Source of the DNA: Verrucomicrobiota bacterium
GTDB taxonomy: Bacteria; Verrucomicrobiota; Verrucomicrobiia; Chthoniobacterales; JAFAMB01
Length of the DNA: 43,655 nucleotides
Direction of reading: 5' to 3'
Assembly (NCBI GenBank): GCA_019247695.1
Contig: JAFBAP010000071.1
Span: 1-43,655, forward strand
How positions within the stretch are numbered: position 1 is the stretch's first letter; each line of letters starts with the position of its first letter. The position numbers were made by a program, and so were the translations under genes. The notes beneath the pieces are model-generated. The model did no database searches. It worked only from the letters and a program-made list of their open reading frames with translations, and was not told the DNA's origin. Positions 42,787-43,655 of the stretch are shown here, one piece after another.

Positions 42787-43626
42787 ATGGCCTTGCTTCA
42801 CCAGATGCTGCCTGCAGTCATCGTCGCCCTCCTGGTGGCGACGGCCGTTTGCGCCGTGGGGCTGGGGTGGCCGGGCCGGGGCGCCACGGCGGTGCTCGTG
42901 CCGTGCGCCTCGGGTCTGGGGTACATTTGCGGTCACTTCATGGCCACGGGTTGGACGGGTTTTCCTCCCCTCGATACAACCAACTGGCTGCCCTATTTTG
43001 CGCTTGCGGCCGCGGTGCTGGGAGTCATCCACGAAAGGTTTTCTGCTCCGGCCTGGGTCCGCCTGCTCGCGTTCGCGTTGTTCTCGGCCGGGGCGATGGC
43101 CTTGTTGTTGATGCCCAAGCTGCAAAGGGAATGGACCATCGGCCAGGCCCTGGTCTGGGTAGCGTGCCTGGCCGCCGCGACCGTGGTCCTGGGCGTCATG
43201 TGCGATGGGCTTTGTCGGTATTCCCCGACACCCGTTGCCGCGCCGTTGTTCCTGCTGATTCCGTGCGCCGGAGCCGCAGTTGCTTTGATGCTATCGGGCA
43301 GCATGTTGCTGGGGCAGCTGGCCGCAGTGTTGGCGGCGGCCATCTTCGGCAGCGTCATTCCCGCTCTGCGGCATATGGCAGTCGGTAAAGGGGTCGCGCC
43401 GGTCTTCGCGACGTTGCTTGCCACGCTGATGGTGAGCGGTTGTTTTTTTGCCGAACTGCCGGTCGCAAGCGCTTTGCTGCTCGCCGCCGCACCCGCCCTG
43501 GCCTTGGTGCGCACCGGAAAACTATCCGTGCGCTGGGCCGTGGCGGTGCGGGCCGGTTTGGTGGCGGCGGTGGTAGCCGCCGCCTTGATCACTGCCTTCC
43601 TGGCTTCACCGCCGCTGGAGTATTAG
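42787..43626 (+). CDS. Polytopic membrane protein of unknown function
   Basis: 279 residues from the ATG at 42787; a GGAGG lies 12 bases upstream. About eight hydrophobic helices cover most of its length, e.g. LPAVIVALLVATAVCAVGLG, ALVWVACLAAATVVLGVMCD, PLFLLIPCAGAAVALMLSGS, GQLAAVLAAAIFGSVIPALR and AGLVAAVVAAALITAFLASP. No family is recognised. It follows the YceI gene on the same strand and may share its transcript. Confidence 0.75.
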   Translation: MALLHQMLPAVIVALLVATAVCAVGLGWPGRGATAVLVPCASGLGYICGHFMATGWTGFPPLDTTNWLPYFALAAAVLGVIHERFSAPAWVRLLAFALFSAGAMALLLMPKLQREWTIGQALVWVACLAAATVVLGVMCDGLCRYSPTPVAAPLFLLIPCAGAAVALMLSGSMLLGQLAAVLAAAIFGSVIPALRHMAVGKGVAPVFATLLATLMVSGCFFAELPVASALLLAAAPALALVRTGKLSVRWAVAVRAGLVAAVVAAALITAFLASPPLEY

Positions 43627-43640
43627 CCACGTGGGGCTTC

Positions 43641-43655
43641 GCTCACACGGTCACA
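43641..43655. repeat. Start of another CACACGGTCACA-type repeat, cut by window end
   Basis: CACACGGTCACA, the opening of the CACGGCG-type family seen at 27812 and 8785, begins near 43643 and runs off the window. It follows the last gene by about 15 bp. Confidence 0.6.

Overview
The window is GC-rich DNA from a Gram-negative bacterium. It carries an HAE1-type RND efflux pump with a lipoprotein adaptor, an outer-membrane beta-barrel protein, a Spy-like periplasmic protein, Tat signals, a YceI protein and an FUSC transporter. The mix of furanosidase-type sugar operon, secreted dehalogenase-like HAD protein, fused spermidine-synthase-like membrane protein and abundant heptanucleotide repeats would fit a soil Verrucomicrobiota or a related PVC or Acidobacteria lineage. 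That assignment is inference; no 16S rRNA or ribosomal-protein gene is present.

Layout. (1) Positions 1-6,840: a minus-strand operon with overlapping genes encodes a Tat-type sugar-binding protein, two ABC permeases, a GH172/DUF2961 protein and an ADP-ribosylglycohydrolase-like protein, probably for import and cleavage of a furanoside. A short LacI-like remnant lies upstream. (2) 7,273-11,960: a GDSL esterase, small proteins, a universal stress protein, a glycosyltransferase and the broken start of a response regulator. (3) 11,950-18,650: a membrane protein with a spermidine-synthase domain, a possible broken receiver-domain fragment, then a DyP peroxidase set (411-residue unknown protein, DyP, secreted cupredoxin-like protein) and a Cys-rich conserved protein. 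(4) 19,075-22,542: a long orphan ParB, a Spy-like protein and an outer-membrane barrel. (5) 22,543-25,462: nested palindromes, a coiled-coil protein, and an MhqO/MhqD-like dioxygenase-hydrolase pair preceded by a palindrome. (6) 25,452-33,134: FUSC transporter, LmeA-like protein, sulfite-oxidase-like enzyme, secreted HAD protein, SAM hydrolase (DUF62), orphan sugar-binding protein. (7) 33,374-43,655: RND pump and adaptor, two small membrane or secreted proteins, CHASE3 histidine kinase, zinc alcohol dehydrogenase, tRNA-Gly(GCC) with a visible promoter, YceI protein and a polytopic membrane protein.

The most distinctive non-coding feature is a set of 7-bp tandem arrays at 133-265, 8874-8981, 25358-25462 and 31822-31856. 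The three internal arrays each lie between convergent genes. In two cases the heptamer itself supplies the TAA stop codon of the neighbouring gene. A second dispersed family, built from CACGGCG-type units plus TCTGCG/ACAGATTA-type segments, occurs at five or six places, once as a large nested inverted repeat (22,671-22,968). No CRISPR array, complete insertion sequence or prophage is visible.
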